In this document: positions 16,914 through 24,749 of the stretch, in pieces
Layout: the number at the start of each line of letters is the position of its first letter
How positions within the stretch are numbered: the stretch's first letter is position 1
From: Erythrobacter sp. JK5
GTDB lineage: Bacteria; Pseudomonadota; Alphaproteobacteria; Sphingomonadales; Sphingomonadaceae
Reading direction: 5' to 3'
Length of the DNA stretch: 64,000 nt
Assembly: GCF_018205975.1 (NCBI RefSeq)
Contig: NZ_CP073577.1
Span: forward strand, 434,001 to 498,000
Position numbers and translations under genes: made by a program
The notes under the pieces: model-generated
What the model saw: only the letters and a program-made list of their open reading frames with translations
What the model was told of the DNA's origin: nothing
The model's database searches: none

Positions 16914-17777
16914 CTACCAGCCGCCCGACGCGCCGCCGCCGCCGAACGATCCGCCGCCGCCCGAGAAGCCGCCGCCAAAGCCGCCGCCGCCCGATCCGCC
17001 GCCGGAAAATGCGCCGCGCGCGATCGCGCTGCCGACTTCCCACAGGATGACGTCGCCGGCCGTGCGGCCCCAGCCATCGTGGTCGTCGTCATCATCGTCG
17101 TCGCGGCGCTTGCCCCACGGGCCCTTGCCGCGCGCGCGATATCTCCGCCGCCGTCCGCGGGCGCGCAGGATCGGGAGGAGGAAGAAGAAAAAGATGAAGC
17201 CGAGCCAGATCAGCCCGCCGACGGGAAGGCCGCCGTCCTCGCTGGCGCTCTGGCGCTGCGCGGCAGCCTGCTGCGCGATCCGCGCGGCCTCGTCGGGCGG
17301 CAATTGCAGCTGCGCGATGATCGCATCGGCACCAGCGACGATGCCGCCGGGCATATCCTCGTTGCGGAATCGCGGCAGGATCTGGTTCTGGATGATCAGC
17401 GCGGAGAGCGCATCCGTGAGGTAACCTTCGAGACCGTATCCGACCTCAATCCGCACCTTGCGCTCGGTCGGGGCGACCAGCAGCAGGGCGCCATCGTTGC
17501 GCTCCGCATCGCCCAGCGCCCATTCGCGCCCGAGCTGGTAGCCGTAATCGGCAATGTCGTAGCCCTGCAGGTCGGGCACGGTGGCGATCACCAGCTGGCG
17601 CTGGGTCTGGGTTTCGAGTGCTTCGAGCTTCGCGGTCAGCTGCGCCTCGATTTCGGGGGAGATGATATCGGCATTGTCGACGACACGCCCGGTCAGCTCG
17701 GGAAATTCCGGCTGCGCGGCGAGCGGGGCGGCCAGCGCCAGCGCCACCAGCGCCATCAGCCTGAGCACTCTCCGCAT
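16914..17777 (-). CDS. TPM-domain (YgcG-like) protein with Gly-rich tail, fourth gene of the array
   Basis: 287 residues. A signal peptide (MRRVLRLMALVALALAAPLAA, about 21 residues, listed here as positions 1-21) is followed by a TPM domain (about 24-165) with PELTGRVVDNADIISPEIE, DYGYQLGREWALGDAERND and VRIEVGYGLEGYLTDAL. A transmembrane helix (about 188-203), a basic stretch and a seven-Asp run (DDDDDDDHDGW) follow. The end is a Gly-rich tail closing SFGGGGASGGW. TPM proteins face the periplasm and may act as phosphatases or photosystem/envelope repair factors. The start overlaps the previous stop by one base (TGATG). Confidence 0.9.
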   Translation of the reverse strand: MRRVLRLMALVALALAAPLAAQPEFPELTGRVVDNADIISPEIEAQLTAKLEALETQTQRQLVIATVPDLQGYDIADYGYQLGREWALGDAERNDGALLLVAPTERKVRIEVGYGLEGYLTDALSALIIQNQILPRFRNEDMPGGIVAGADAIIAQLQLPPDEAARIAQQAAAQRQSASEDGGLPVGGLIWLGFIFFFFLLPILRARGRRRRYRARGKGPWGKRRDDDDDDDHDGWGRTAGDVILWEVGSAIARGAFSGGGSGGGGFGGGFSGGGGSFGGGGASGGW

Positions 17778-18562
17778 CACCAACTCCCACTCGCGCCGCC
17801 GCCGCCGAACGATCCGCCGCCGCCCGAAAAGCTGCTGCCGCCGCTCGAAAAGCCGCCATAGGAGCGCGACGAGCCTCCTACGAAGATCGATCCCTTGCCG
17901 CCCTCCTTCTTCCATTTCTTGTACCGCCTGGGAAAGAAAACAAGGAAGATGACGAACGGCACGAGGAAGAACAGGATCGGGAACAGCGTGACCAGCACGA
18001 ACATCACCACGATGAACACGATCTGGGAGGGCTCGAGTTCGCTCTGCTCGCTAGCGGCGCGGGCGCGGGCGAGTGCTTCCTCTTCCGGCAGGCCGAGCTG
18101 GATGACGATCGCCTGCGCTCCCGCCTCGATCCCGCTTGCATATTCTCCGCGGCGAAATTCGGGGAGAATGTCGTTTTCGATGATGATCTTGCTCAGCGCG
18201 TCGGTGAGCACGCCTTCGAGCCCGTAACCGACCTCGATCCGGACCTCGCGCTCAACCGGAGCGACCAGCAGGATCACACCGTCGTTGCGCTCCGCGTCGC
18301 CGATCGCCCATTCGCGGCCCAGCCGGTACCCGTAATCCTCGATCGCGTAGCCTTCGAGGGTCGGCACGGTGGCAATGACGAATTGCGCCTGCGTCTGGGT
18401 TTCGAGCGTTTCGAGTTGCGCGGTCAGCCGGTCTTCGGCGTCGGCCGGGAGGATTTCCGCGGCATCGACCACACGGCCGGTGAGCGCAGGGAAATCCTGC
18501 GCGGCCGCTGGGGAAGCCATCGCAAACAGCAGCAGGGGGCTGGCGAACAGGATGATCCGCAT
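17777..18562 (-). CDS. TPM-domain (YgcG-like) protein with Gly-rich tail, third gene of the array
   Basis: 261 residues. The signal peptide ends near SPAAA/QDF. The TPM domain (about 22-165) contains LTGRVVDAAEILPADAEDRL, DYGYRLGREWAIGDAERNDG and VRIEVGYGLEGVLTDAL. A strongly hydrophobic helix pair follows (about 185-210, Phe/Val/Leu-rich), then basic RRYKKWKKEGGKG and the Gly/Ser tail ending SFGGGGASGSW. The ATG at 18562 overlaps the preceding stop as TGATG; a GTG one codon earlier is also possible. Its tail DNA is identical over 35 bases to that of the fourth gene. Confidence 0.9.
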   Translation of the reverse strand: MRIILFASPLLLFAMASPAAAQDFPALTGRVVDAAEILPADAEDRLTAQLETLETQTQAQFVIATVPTLEGYAIEDYGYRLGREWAIGDAERNDGVILLVAPVEREVRIEVGYGLEGVLTDALSKIIIENDILPEFRRGEYASGIEAGAQAIVIQLGLPEEEALARARAASEQSELEPSQIVFIVVMFVLVTLFPILFFLVPFVIFLVFFPRRYKKWKKEGGKGSIFVGGSSRSYGGFSSGGSSFSGGGGSFGGGGASGSW

Positions 18563-19371
18563 CACCAGCTTCCGCTCGCACCGCCGCCGCCGAACGATCC
18601 GCCGCCACCCGAGAAACTGCTGCTGCTACTGCTACTGCTGCTGCTCGAAAAACCGCTGCTGGACGGGCTCCAGGATGATTCGGAAGAGGAATAGGTCGAC
18701 ACCTTCGATCCGCCCGGACTGATGCCGCTGTAGCGTGTGCGACCGGTCGATCCGGACGTGCCGATAACGACAGGAACCAATATGATAAGCAGCGGGACCA
18801 CGATCAGCAGCGGCAGAACCCACACCGGCTCGCCGCTGTTGCCGGATGCTTCAGTGGCCTGCCGGGTCATCAGCTGGATCGCCTCTGCTTCGGGCAGCAG
18901 CAGGTGATTGGCGATCGCAGTGGTCCCCGCGACGATGCCACCTTCCATATCGCCTTCGCGGAAACGGGGAACGATGTCCTGCTCGATAATGATCTTCGAA
19001 TAGGCGTCGGTCAGGATCCCTTCGAGCCCGTAGCCGACCTCGATCCGCACCTCGCGTTCGTTCGGCGCCACGATCAACAGCGCGCCATCGTTGCGCTCCG
19101 CATCGCCGAGGCCCCATTCGCGCCCCAGCTGGTAGCCATAATCGGCGATATCGGTGCCCTGCAACGTGGGCAGGGTTACGACGACCAACTGCCGCTGAGA
19201 CTGGGCTTCGAATGCTTCGAGCTGGGTCGTCAGCTGCGCTTCGGTTTCGGGCGAGAGAATATCGGCATTGTCGACCACGCGCCCGGTCAACTCGGGAAAC
19301 TCGGGCTGCGCGGCAAGGGGGAGCGCCAGCAGCGAAGCGAGCATGGCAACAAGGATGAGCAATCGCCTCAT
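18562..19371 (-). CDS. TPM-domain (YgcG-like) protein with poly-Ser/Gly tail, second gene of the array
   Basis: 269 residues. A signal peptide (about 1-21, ending LPLAA/QPEF) is followed by the TPM domain (about 23-165: ELTGRVVDNADILSPETE, DYGYQLGREWGLGDAERND, VRIEVGYGLEGILTDAY). A transmembrane helix (about 183-202) comes next, then a Ser-rich stretch with eleven consecutive Ser and the tail SFSGGGGSFGGGGASGSW. It is very close in sequence to the fourth gene's domain, pointing to tandem duplication. The start overlaps the first TPM gene's stop by 4 bases (ATGA). Confidence 0.9.
   Translation of the reverse strand: MRRLLILVAMLASLLALPLAAQPEFPELTGRVVDNADILSPETEAQLTTQLEAFEAQSQRQLVVVTLPTLQGTDIADYGYQLGREWGLGDAERNDGALLIVAPNEREVRIEVGYGLEGILTDAYSKIIIEQDIVPRFREGDMEGGIVAGTTAIANHLLLPEAEAIQLMTRQATEASGNSGEPVWVLPLLIVVPLLIILVPVVIGTSGSTGRTRYSGISPGGSKVSTYSSSESSWSPSSSGFSSSSSSSSSSSFSGGGGSFGGGGASGSW
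18616..18648. repeat. Serine-codon trinucleotide tract
   Basis: Eleven consecutive Ser codons, ten of them AGC/AGT plus one TCG, on the minus strand of the second TPM gene. The plus strand reads as an interrupted CTG/CTA run. Such a tract can change length by replication slippage in steps of one residue without breaking the frame. Confidence 0.8.
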
Positions 19372-19880
19372 GCCGCTTCTTTCAATTCGTAGGGAGTGAC
19401 TTCCTTCATGAGTCCGTCAACGCCGGCCCGCAGACCCGCTTCGAAGTCACCTTCGCGGAAGTGGGGAAGAATACCGTCCTGAATAATAGAGGCAGCCTCC
19501 TCATCTTTCACCGACGCTTCCAGCCCCCTGCCGACTTCGATCCGAACCTTCCGTTCGTTTGGCGCCACCAAGATCAAGAGGCCGTCATCGCGCTCCTTGC
19601 TGCCAAGACCCCAGCTTCTCGCGAGGTTTAGAGAGTAGTCATTGATCTCGTAACCCTGGAGATCGGGTGTCGTGGCGACCACCAACTGCACGCCGGTATC
19701 GCTCTCCAGCTGTTCGAGAACGGCAGTGGTCTCGGCTTCGAAAGCGGGCGAGAGAATGCTCGCCGCGTCGACCACGCGCCCCGTCAATTCGAGGGCGGGC
19801 GCGATCGCCGAGTCATCGGCTTCCGCCGCGCATCCTGCTGCGAGGAGCGCGGCGCAGCCGATCAGGAAGAGCCGCAGCAC
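19368..19880 (-). CDS. TPM-domain lipoprotein without membrane helix, first gene of the array
   Basis: 170 residues starting at GTG. An N-terminal lipobox LAAGC (about residue 17) marks a lipoprotein. A TPM domain (about 30-165) contains ELTGRVVDAASILSPAFEAET, INDYSLNLARSWGLGSKERDDG and VRIEVGRGLEASVKDEEAA. It stops after the domain, with neither transmembrane helix nor Gly-rich tail, so it would be a periplasmic, lipid-anchored TPM unit. Base composition is lower in GC than its neighbours (32 of 60 in 19441-19500). It starts 5 bases after lemA. Confidence 0.85.
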   Translation of the reverse strand: MLRLFLIGCAALLAAGCAAEADDSAIAPALELTGRVVDAASILSPAFEAETTAVLEQLESDTGVQLVVATTPDLQGYEINDYSLNLARSWGLGSKERDDGLLILVAPNERKVRIEVGRGLEASVKDEEAASIIQDGILPHFREGDFEAGLRAGVDGLMKEVTPYELKEAA

Positions 19881-19885
19881 CGACC

Positions 19886-20488
19886 TCAGTTCGAGGTCAT
19901 GTCGAGCTGCGGAGCAGCCTCGGCACCTTCAGTTGTCGCGGTGTAGGGCACCAGTGGCTCGGCCCCGTGGATAATGTTCGCGCCGATCGTGTCGGGGAAG
20001 GTGCGGATCGTGGTGTTATACTTGCGCACCGCCTCGTTGTAATCGCGGATCGCGACCGCGATGCGGTTCTCCGTGCCTTCGAACTGGCTCTGGAACGCGA
20101 GATAGTTCTGGTTCGACTGGATGTTCGGATAGGCTTCGAAACTCGCCAGCAGCCGTCCGATTCCGGCGCTCATCTGTGACTGCGCGGCGGCGAATTCGGC
20201 CATCTTTTCGGGATTGTCGAGATCGTTCGCGGTGACGTTGACGGCGGTCGCGCGGGCGCGCGCCTCGGTCACTTCGCGCAGGATCGTCTGCTCGTTCTCG
20301 GCCGCGCCCTGCACGATTTCGGCGAGGTTGGGGATCAGATTGGCACGGCGCTGAAACTGCGCCTCGACGTCGGCCCACTTGGCCTTGGCCTCTTCCTCGG
20401 CGGCGGGAACGCTGTTGATCCCGCAGGCAGCGAGTGTAAGCGCGGCGGCCGCGGCAACGAATCCACGGGCGATCGTCTTAAGGTTCAT
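19886..20488 (-). CDS. lemA: LemA family protein
   Basis: 200 residues. The ATG at 20488 follows GGAGGGA and gives a signal ending in lipobox LAAC (about residue 21). The LemA helical domain covers the rest: WADVEAQFQRRANLIPNL, the hallmark NLAEIVQGAAENEQTIL, and later YLAFQSQFEGTENRIAVAIRDYNEAVRKYN. LemA proteins are alpha-helical periplasm-facing membrane proteins of unclear function, almost always encoded with TPM/YgcG proteins, as here. It leads an eight-gene minus-strand operon and is divergent from mscL across about 180 bases. Confidence 0.93.
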   Translation of the reverse strand: MNLKTIARGFVAAAAALTLAACGINSVPAAEEEAKAKWADVEAQFQRRANLIPNLAEIVQGAAENEQTILREVTEARARATAVNVTANDLDNPEKMAEFAAAQSQMSAGIGRLLASFEAYPNIQSNQNYLAFQSQFEGTENRIAVAIRDYNEAVRKYNTTIRTFPDTIGANIIHGAEPLVPYTATTEGAEAAPQLDMTSN

Positions 20489-20665
20489 CGAAATCCCTCC
20501 AAAAAACGCGCCCGTCGCGGATCGCGCGGCGCGCACAGTTCCTGTATTGCCGATATAGCACACCGCAGGCCCGTTTCAAGAAGTCCACAGGGTGTGCGCG
20601 GACGGTTGGTTTTTTCTCCTAACGCTGCGAGAACAGCGGGAAATCCGGGAGCAGGAGGAATGAGT

Positions 20666-21088
20666 ATGCTGACCGAATTCAAGGAATTCATTGCCAAGGG
20701 CAACGTCATGGAACTGGCCGTCGCGGTGATCATCGCGGGCGCATTCGCTACGATCGTCGGATCGATGACCGACGACCTGATCATGCCGATCGTCGGCGCG
20801 GTTTTCGGCGAGGTTGATTTCAGCGACAAGTACATCGTGCTCAGCGGCGAAGTGGCCGACGGGATGAGCCTCGAAGCGGCGCGCGCAGCGGGCGCCAACG
20901 TCATTGCCTGGGGCGCGTTCATCTCGACCGTGATCAATTTCCTGATCCTGGCTTTCATCATCTTCCTGCTCGTCCGCTATGCCAACAAGGTGCAGGCGCG
21001 CTTCGAAGATCCGAAGGAAGACGACGCGCCGGCCGGTCCGACCGAGATCGAACTGCTCACCGAAATCCGCGATTCGCTCAAGAAGTAG
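20666..21088 (+). CDS. mscL: Large-conductance mechanosensitive channel MscL, copy 1
   Basis: 140 residues. MscL opens under membrane tension to release solutes in hypo-osmotic shock. The ATG at 20666 is preferred over 20660 because AGGAGG sits 7 bases before it. The N-terminal amphipathic helix FKEFIAKGNVMELAVAVIIAGAF leads into TM1; the periplasmic loop is about 45-80, TM2 (about 85-108) is FISTVINFLILAFIIFLLVRY, and the cytoplasmic helix contains EIELLTEIRDSLKK. (The first string spans residues 5-27; key residues are the GNV turn and small residues of TM1.) A second, longer mscL follows 82 bases downstream. Confidence 0.95.
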   Translation: MLTEFKEFIAKGNVMELAVAVIIAGAFATIVGSMTDDLIMPIVGAVFGEVDFSDKYIVLSGEVADGMSLEAARAAGANVIAWGAFISTVINFLILAFIIFLLVRYANKVQARFEDPKEDDAPAGPTEIELLTEIRDSLKK

Positions 21089-21170
21089 GCGCGCAGCGCG
21101 CTCCGAATGGGGGGAACCCGGCTTGCCTTGTGTCCGTTGCAGAGCGGATACAGGGCAGAGGAGACCCCCC

Positions 21171-21662
21171 ATGAATTTCGTCGCGGAGTTTCGCAAGTTC
21201 ATCGCACGCGGCAACGTGCTCGACCTCGCGATCGGGGTCGTCATCGGTGCCGCCTTCGGCAAGATCGTTACCTCGCTTACCGAAAGCGTGATCATGCCCT
21301 TCATCGGCTGGCTGTTCGGCGATGTCGACTTCTCGAACTATTTCCTGCGGCTCGGCGCGGTGCCCGAAGGCTATTCGGGCAGCCTCACCAACTATCGCGA
21401 GCTCAAGGAAGCGGGCGTGGCGATGATCGGATACGGCGATTTCCTGACCCAGCTGGTCAACTTCCTGATCATCGCGGTCGCGCTGTTCCTGGTGCTGAAG
21501 ACGGTCAACCGCGTGATCGACGAGATGCAGGAGCGGGCAGGGCAGTCGGAAGACAGCGCCAGGCAGGATGACGTTCCGACCGATCCGCAGCTCGACGTGC
21601 TCAAGAAGATCCTGGCTGAAATGCGTCAGACCAACGACAGGCTCGCGCCCAACGGGCCGTAG
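21171..21662 (+). CDS. mscL: Large-conductance mechanosensitive channel MscL, copy 2
   Basis: 163 residues. The N-terminus EFRKFIARGNVLDLAIGVVI matches E. coli MscL more closely than copy 1 does, including the G-x-A-F-G-K-I-V end of TM1. The periplasmic loop is longer (SNYFLRLGAVPEGYSGSLTNYREL), TM2 is about 97-117, and the cytoplasmic part ends with the bundle helix LDVLKKILAEMRQTNDRL. GAGGAGA precedes the ATG. Copies differ clearly in sequence, so this is an old paralog pair rather than a fresh duplication; they may open at different tensions. Confidence 0.95.
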   Translation: MNFVAEFRKFIARGNVLDLAIGVVIGAAFGKIVTSLTESVIMPFIGWLFGDVDFSNYFLRLGAVPEGYSGSLTNYRELKEAGVAMIGYGDFLTQLVNFLIIAVALFLVLKTVNRVIDEMQERAGQSEDSARQDDVPTDPQLDVLKKILAEMRQTNDRLAPNGP

Positions 21663-21722
21663 GACCGCAAGCGCGACCGCGCGTCCACTTCCAATTAAGG
21701 TTGGATCGCCTATATAGGGCGC

Positions 21723-22066
21723 GTCGGGCAACCGACTATGGTGATAAACTGCGGCGTGCAATAGGCGCAACGGACCCGGGGGCAGTACCCGGCGGCTCCA
21801 CCACAACCCTCTGTTTCGCAGGGGTTTCTGACGGGGCCGAACCAGGATCGACGTGTGTTGAAAGGCGTTGTTTTTACCCGGGCTGAGTAACCCGTTAAAG
21901 GCTCAAAACCAATAAGTGCCAACGATAACGAAGCACTTGCTCTCGCAGCGTAATTCTAGGGCCTAACGGCCTGAATTTACAAAGCTAAAGCGCGGTTGGA
22001 CCCGCCGGTCAACAGAAGTGGATTCCGGGGGCCCGGGGGAGCCTAGCAACAGAATTCCCCCACCTT
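21723..22066 (+). ncRNA. ssrA: Circularly permuted (two-piece) transfer-messenger RNA
   Basis: The acceptor piece comes first and ends CCGGCGGCTCCACCA at 21803. A short spacer to be removed follows, then the coding piece begins GGGGCCGAACCAGGATCGACG at 21833 (the key feature is its 7-bp pairing with the acceptor strand, one G-U). The tag frame at 21918-21953 reads ANDNEALALAA then TAA, the usual alphaproteobacterial sequence. A hairpin GGGGGA/TTCCCCC (22035-22061) closes the coding piece. A TATATA box at 21711-21716 fits a promoter. Outer ends are approximate. tmRNA rescues stalled ribosomes with SmpB. Confidence 0.93.
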
Positions 22067-22094
22067 CATCGACATTCGGCCCGTTTGCGGCAGG

Positions 22095-22355
22095 TTAGCG
22101 AAACTCGGCGATCGCGGCTTCGGTTGCGTCGCGCTCTTTCAGCTCGCGCTCCAGCTTGAGGCAGTCGAGGATCTTCGCGCCCGCCAGGAACACCGCGCCG
22201 CTGGTCGCCAGGAACAGCAGCTTGCCGCTCCATCCGGGATATTCCGTCAGGTAGGCGGCACCGCGGGTCATCGCCCCCAGCGCCAGCGCATAGATGATCA
22301 CGAAGGCTTCAAAGCGGTTCTTGATCACGAACAGCCTTCCGATCTTGCGCAGCAT
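22095..22355 (-). CDS. Small hypothetical membrane protein
   Basis: 86 residues. AAAGGAGG lies 6 bases before the ATG. A basic start (MLRKIGRLFVIKNRF) is followed by two hydrophobic segments (about 18-36, YALALGAMTRGAAYL; and about 44-61, LLFLATSGAVFLAGAKIL) and a charged cytoplasmic tail (KLERELKERDATEAAIAEF). No named family is recognised, but the composition and ribosome site support a real gene. It is monocistronic between the tmRNA and the astB end. The upstream 130 bases hold several TTAA sequences but no full CtrA box. Confidence 0.65.
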   Translation of the reverse strand: MLRKIGRLFVIKNRFEAFVIIYALALGAMTRGAAYLTEYPGWSGKLLFLATSGAVFLAGAKILDCLKLERELKERDATEAAIAEFR

Positions 22356-22485
22356 CTAGCCTCCTTTGCGTTAACCTCTTGATCTGCAAAGGCCGTGCCA
22401 ACAGCGGAATGCTGCGGGTCGGCGTGGTTAACGTAGAAGCGAGTGTAAGCGCGCCCGACGGCGATGCCAAACGCGTTAACTTTGA

Positions 22486-23736
22486 TTAAGCAAGCTCGGG
22501 CAGTTCGAGCGCGGCGAGCAGTGCCGCACGTGCGGCAATCACAGATTCCGCAAGGCTGTCCGATCCGAGATCCGCCGGGTCGATCTGCTCGGGCCAGTTG
22601 GTTGCGATCACCCGCGCGATCAGGTCTGCCCTGGTCTCGTTCAGCAGGAAACGCGGATCGACCGTCGCCGGATCGCATACCACGCGCAGCCGCAGGCAGG
22701 CGGGGCCGCCACCATTCGCCATGCTCTGCCGCACATCGACCGGGATCACCTCGCGGATCGGCCCGTTCGAAGCCATCATCCTTTCGCAATAGCCCCAGAC
22801 CGATGCGCTCTCGCGGCATTCTTCGGGGACGATCAGCGCCATCGATTCATCGGGCTGCGTCACCAGCTGGGCGTTGAAGAGGTAGGTCTTGATTGCCTCT
22901 GCGAGGCTGACTTCGTCCGAGGGCACCTCGACCACTTCGAGCGCGGGGAAAGCGGCGCGGATCGCGTCGTAGGCGCCCTGCTGATCGGCGAAGGCTTCGG
23001 CATGGGTGAACAGCACGCGCTCGTTGGCGACCGACACAACATCGTTGTGGAACGCGCCCGCTTCGATCGCTGCCGGATTCTGCTCGATGAAGACCGTGCG
23101 TGCGGGATCGAGTCCGTGCGCGCGGGCGACGAGGCGGCTGGCCTGTTCGTGCTGGCGCGCAGGGAAACGTCCGCCCGGCCTGCCGTAGACGAACACCTCG
23201 ACCCCGGCGCTGCCATGCCCCTCGCAAAAGCGCATGTGGTTGGCCGCGCCTTCATCGCCGAAGGTCATCGGCGCGATCCCGTGGACGGTGAACTGGTCGC
23301 GATCGCCGAACGCGACCTCGAGCATGCGCTTCGTGTCGGGCCATTCCTGCGCGCGGTGCAGCATGGTGACGAGGTTGGCGGGGGTCAGGTGGCACTTGCC
23401 GTCGGCAGTGTCGGGCGCGGGGCTGACGGTCGCGGCATTGGCGGTCCACATGCTCGATGCCGACCACGGCGCGGCGCGCAGGGCGGGCGCTTCGGTGCCG
23501 TCGCAGGCTAGCGCTTCGCCGAGCGCGCGGTTCGGCCGGGGCAGCGGCAGCAGGAAGCCCTGCACACCCAGCCGTGCAAGGTTGCCGCGCATCTTGTCGA
23601 CCCCCTGCAAGGCCGCAGCGCGCGGATAGGAGGTGTCGCCCGCATGGCTCGCGCTCGCGATGTTGCCGAGGCTCAGCCCGGCATAATTGTGCGAGGGGCC
23701 GACGATCCCGTCGAAATTGATTTCGGTTAGGCTCAT
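22486..23736 (-). CDS. astB: N-succinylarginine dihydrolase
   Basis: 416 residues. AstB converts N2-succinylarginine to succinylornithine, CO2 and ammonia in the arginine succinyltransferase pathway. The N-terminus EINFDGIVGPSHNYAGLSLGN is characteristic (Asn/His near the active site). Further motifs are GDEGAANHMRFCE (about 165), the catalytic His region GAFHNDVVSVANE (about 240) and, near the C-terminus, NGGGPACLRLRVV with the nucleophilic Cys. The ATG at 23736 overlaps the astA stop by 4 bases. Order here is M20 peptidase-astA-astB. Confidence 0.96.
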   Translation of the reverse strand: MSLTEINFDGIVGPSHNYAGLSLGNIASASHAGDTSYPRAAALQGVDKMRGNLARLGVQGFLLPLPRPNRALGEALACDGTEAPALRAAPWSASSMWTANAATVSPAPDTADGKCHLTPANLVTMLHRAQEWPDTKRMLEVAFGDRDQFTVHGIAPMTFGDEGAANHMRFCEGHGSAGVEVFVYGRPGGRFPARQHEQASRLVARAHGLDPARTVFIEQNPAAIEAGAFHNDVVSVANERVLFTHAEAFADQQGAYDAIRAAFPALEVVEVPSDEVSLAEAIKTYLFNAQLVTQPDESMALIVPEECRESASVWGYCERMMASNGPIREVIPVDVRQSMANGGGPACLRLRVVCDPATVDPRFLLNETRADLIARVIATNWPEQIDPADLGSDSLAESVIAARAALLAALELPELA

Positions 23737-24749
23737 CGTCCGACGCTCCAGACCGTGTCGCCAACCGTCACGTCGAGCGCATCGGCCGCTGCGGCGTCGA
23801 TCGCTATCCCGCTGTCCCCATCGAGCGCGCGTGCACCGTAGCACGCGCGAAAATTCTCCAGCCGACCGGTGGCAAGGATGGCGCGCTCGCCTTCCTTCAG
23901 GTCGACCTTGCTCACTTTCGCCGAGACGCTGTTCTTGACGCTCGTCACCTCGTCGGTATGCGCCACCATGGTCGGTCCGCCGTCGAAGATGTCGACATAG
24001 CCTTCGTAGCGGAAGCCCTCGTTTTCGAGCATCCGCATGGCGGCGCGGCCGGTGGGGTGTGGGACCCCGATGACCTTGCGAGCATCGTCGCCCAGCATCG
24101 CGACATAAACCGGATGCTTCGGCATCAGGTCAGCGATGAACTGGTTGCCGTTGATCGCGTTGAAATAGTCCGCTTCCTGGAAGCCCATTCCGAAAAAGCG
24201 CCCCGCGACCCCATCCCAGAACGGCGAGTCTCCGCGCTCGTCGATGATCCCGCGGAGCTCGGCGATGGTCTTGTCGGCGAAGCGCTTGCGATGCATCGCA
24301 ATGAACAGGTAGCGGCTGCGCGCGAGCAGCAGGCCGAGGCCCCCGGCGCGCTCGTTGGGGTGGAGGAACAGCCCGCCGACCTCGCTCGACCCCTCGAGAT
24401 CGGTGACCAGGCTGAGCAGCTCGGCGCGCACGGTGCGGTCGAGCTCCTGCGAATACTGCGTGAGCGTGTTGAGCCGGTAGGAATAGAACGGCCATTGCTG
24501 TCCGACCTTGGTCATCAGCTGGCAGGTGCCGGCGATCTTTCCGGTCTGGAGGTTTTCGAGAACCAGCACGAACTGCTCGTCTACCAGTTCGTCTTCGGTG
24601 TTGGCAAAGGCTTCCTCGGCGCGGGTCAGCTTGGCCTTGAGCGCGGTGCGATCGGCCGGAAGGTTGGTGAACCCGCCCCCGGTCAGCTTGGCCATCTCGT
24701 AGAGATGTTCGAGATCGGAAAGGCGCGCGGCGCGCAGTCTGAAGGTCAA
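23733..24749 (-). CDS. astA: Arginine N-succinyltransferase
   Basis: 338 residues, close to E. coli AstA (344). It transfers succinyl from succinyl-CoA to the alpha-amino group of arginine. Shared blocks include KLTGGGFTNLPAD (about 18), SSEVGGLFLHPNERAGG (about 130), ELRGIIDERGDSPFWDGV (about 172), ELMPKHPVY-like DLMPKHPVYVAML and FRYEGYVDIFDGGPT (about 255). No ATG or GTG lies where the family starts. The best start is TTG at 24749, overlapping the upstream stop as TTGA, so translation is probably coupled to the M20 gene. Confidence 0.93.
   Translation of the reverse strand: MTFRLRAARLSDLEHLYEMAKLTGGGFTNLPADRTALKAKLTRAEEAFANTEDELVDEQFVLVLENLQTGKIAGTCQLMTKVGQQWPFYSYRLNTLTQYSQELDRTVRAELLSLVTDLEGSSEVGGLFLHPNERAGGLGLLLARSRYLFIAMHRKRFADKTIAELRGIIDERGDSPFWDGVAGRFFGMGFQEADYFNAINGNQFIADLMPKHPVYVAMLGDDARKVIGVPHPTGRAAMRMLENEGFRYEGYVDIFDGGPTMVAHTDEVTSVKNSVSAKVSKVDLKEGERAILATGRLENFRACYGARALDGDSGIAIDAAAADALDVTVGDTVWSVGR

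Noticed and set aside
22476..22489. TTAA-N6-TTAA upstream of the small membrane protein
   Set aside because: Spacing is 6, not the 7 required for a CtrA box, and part of it lies in the astB stop region.
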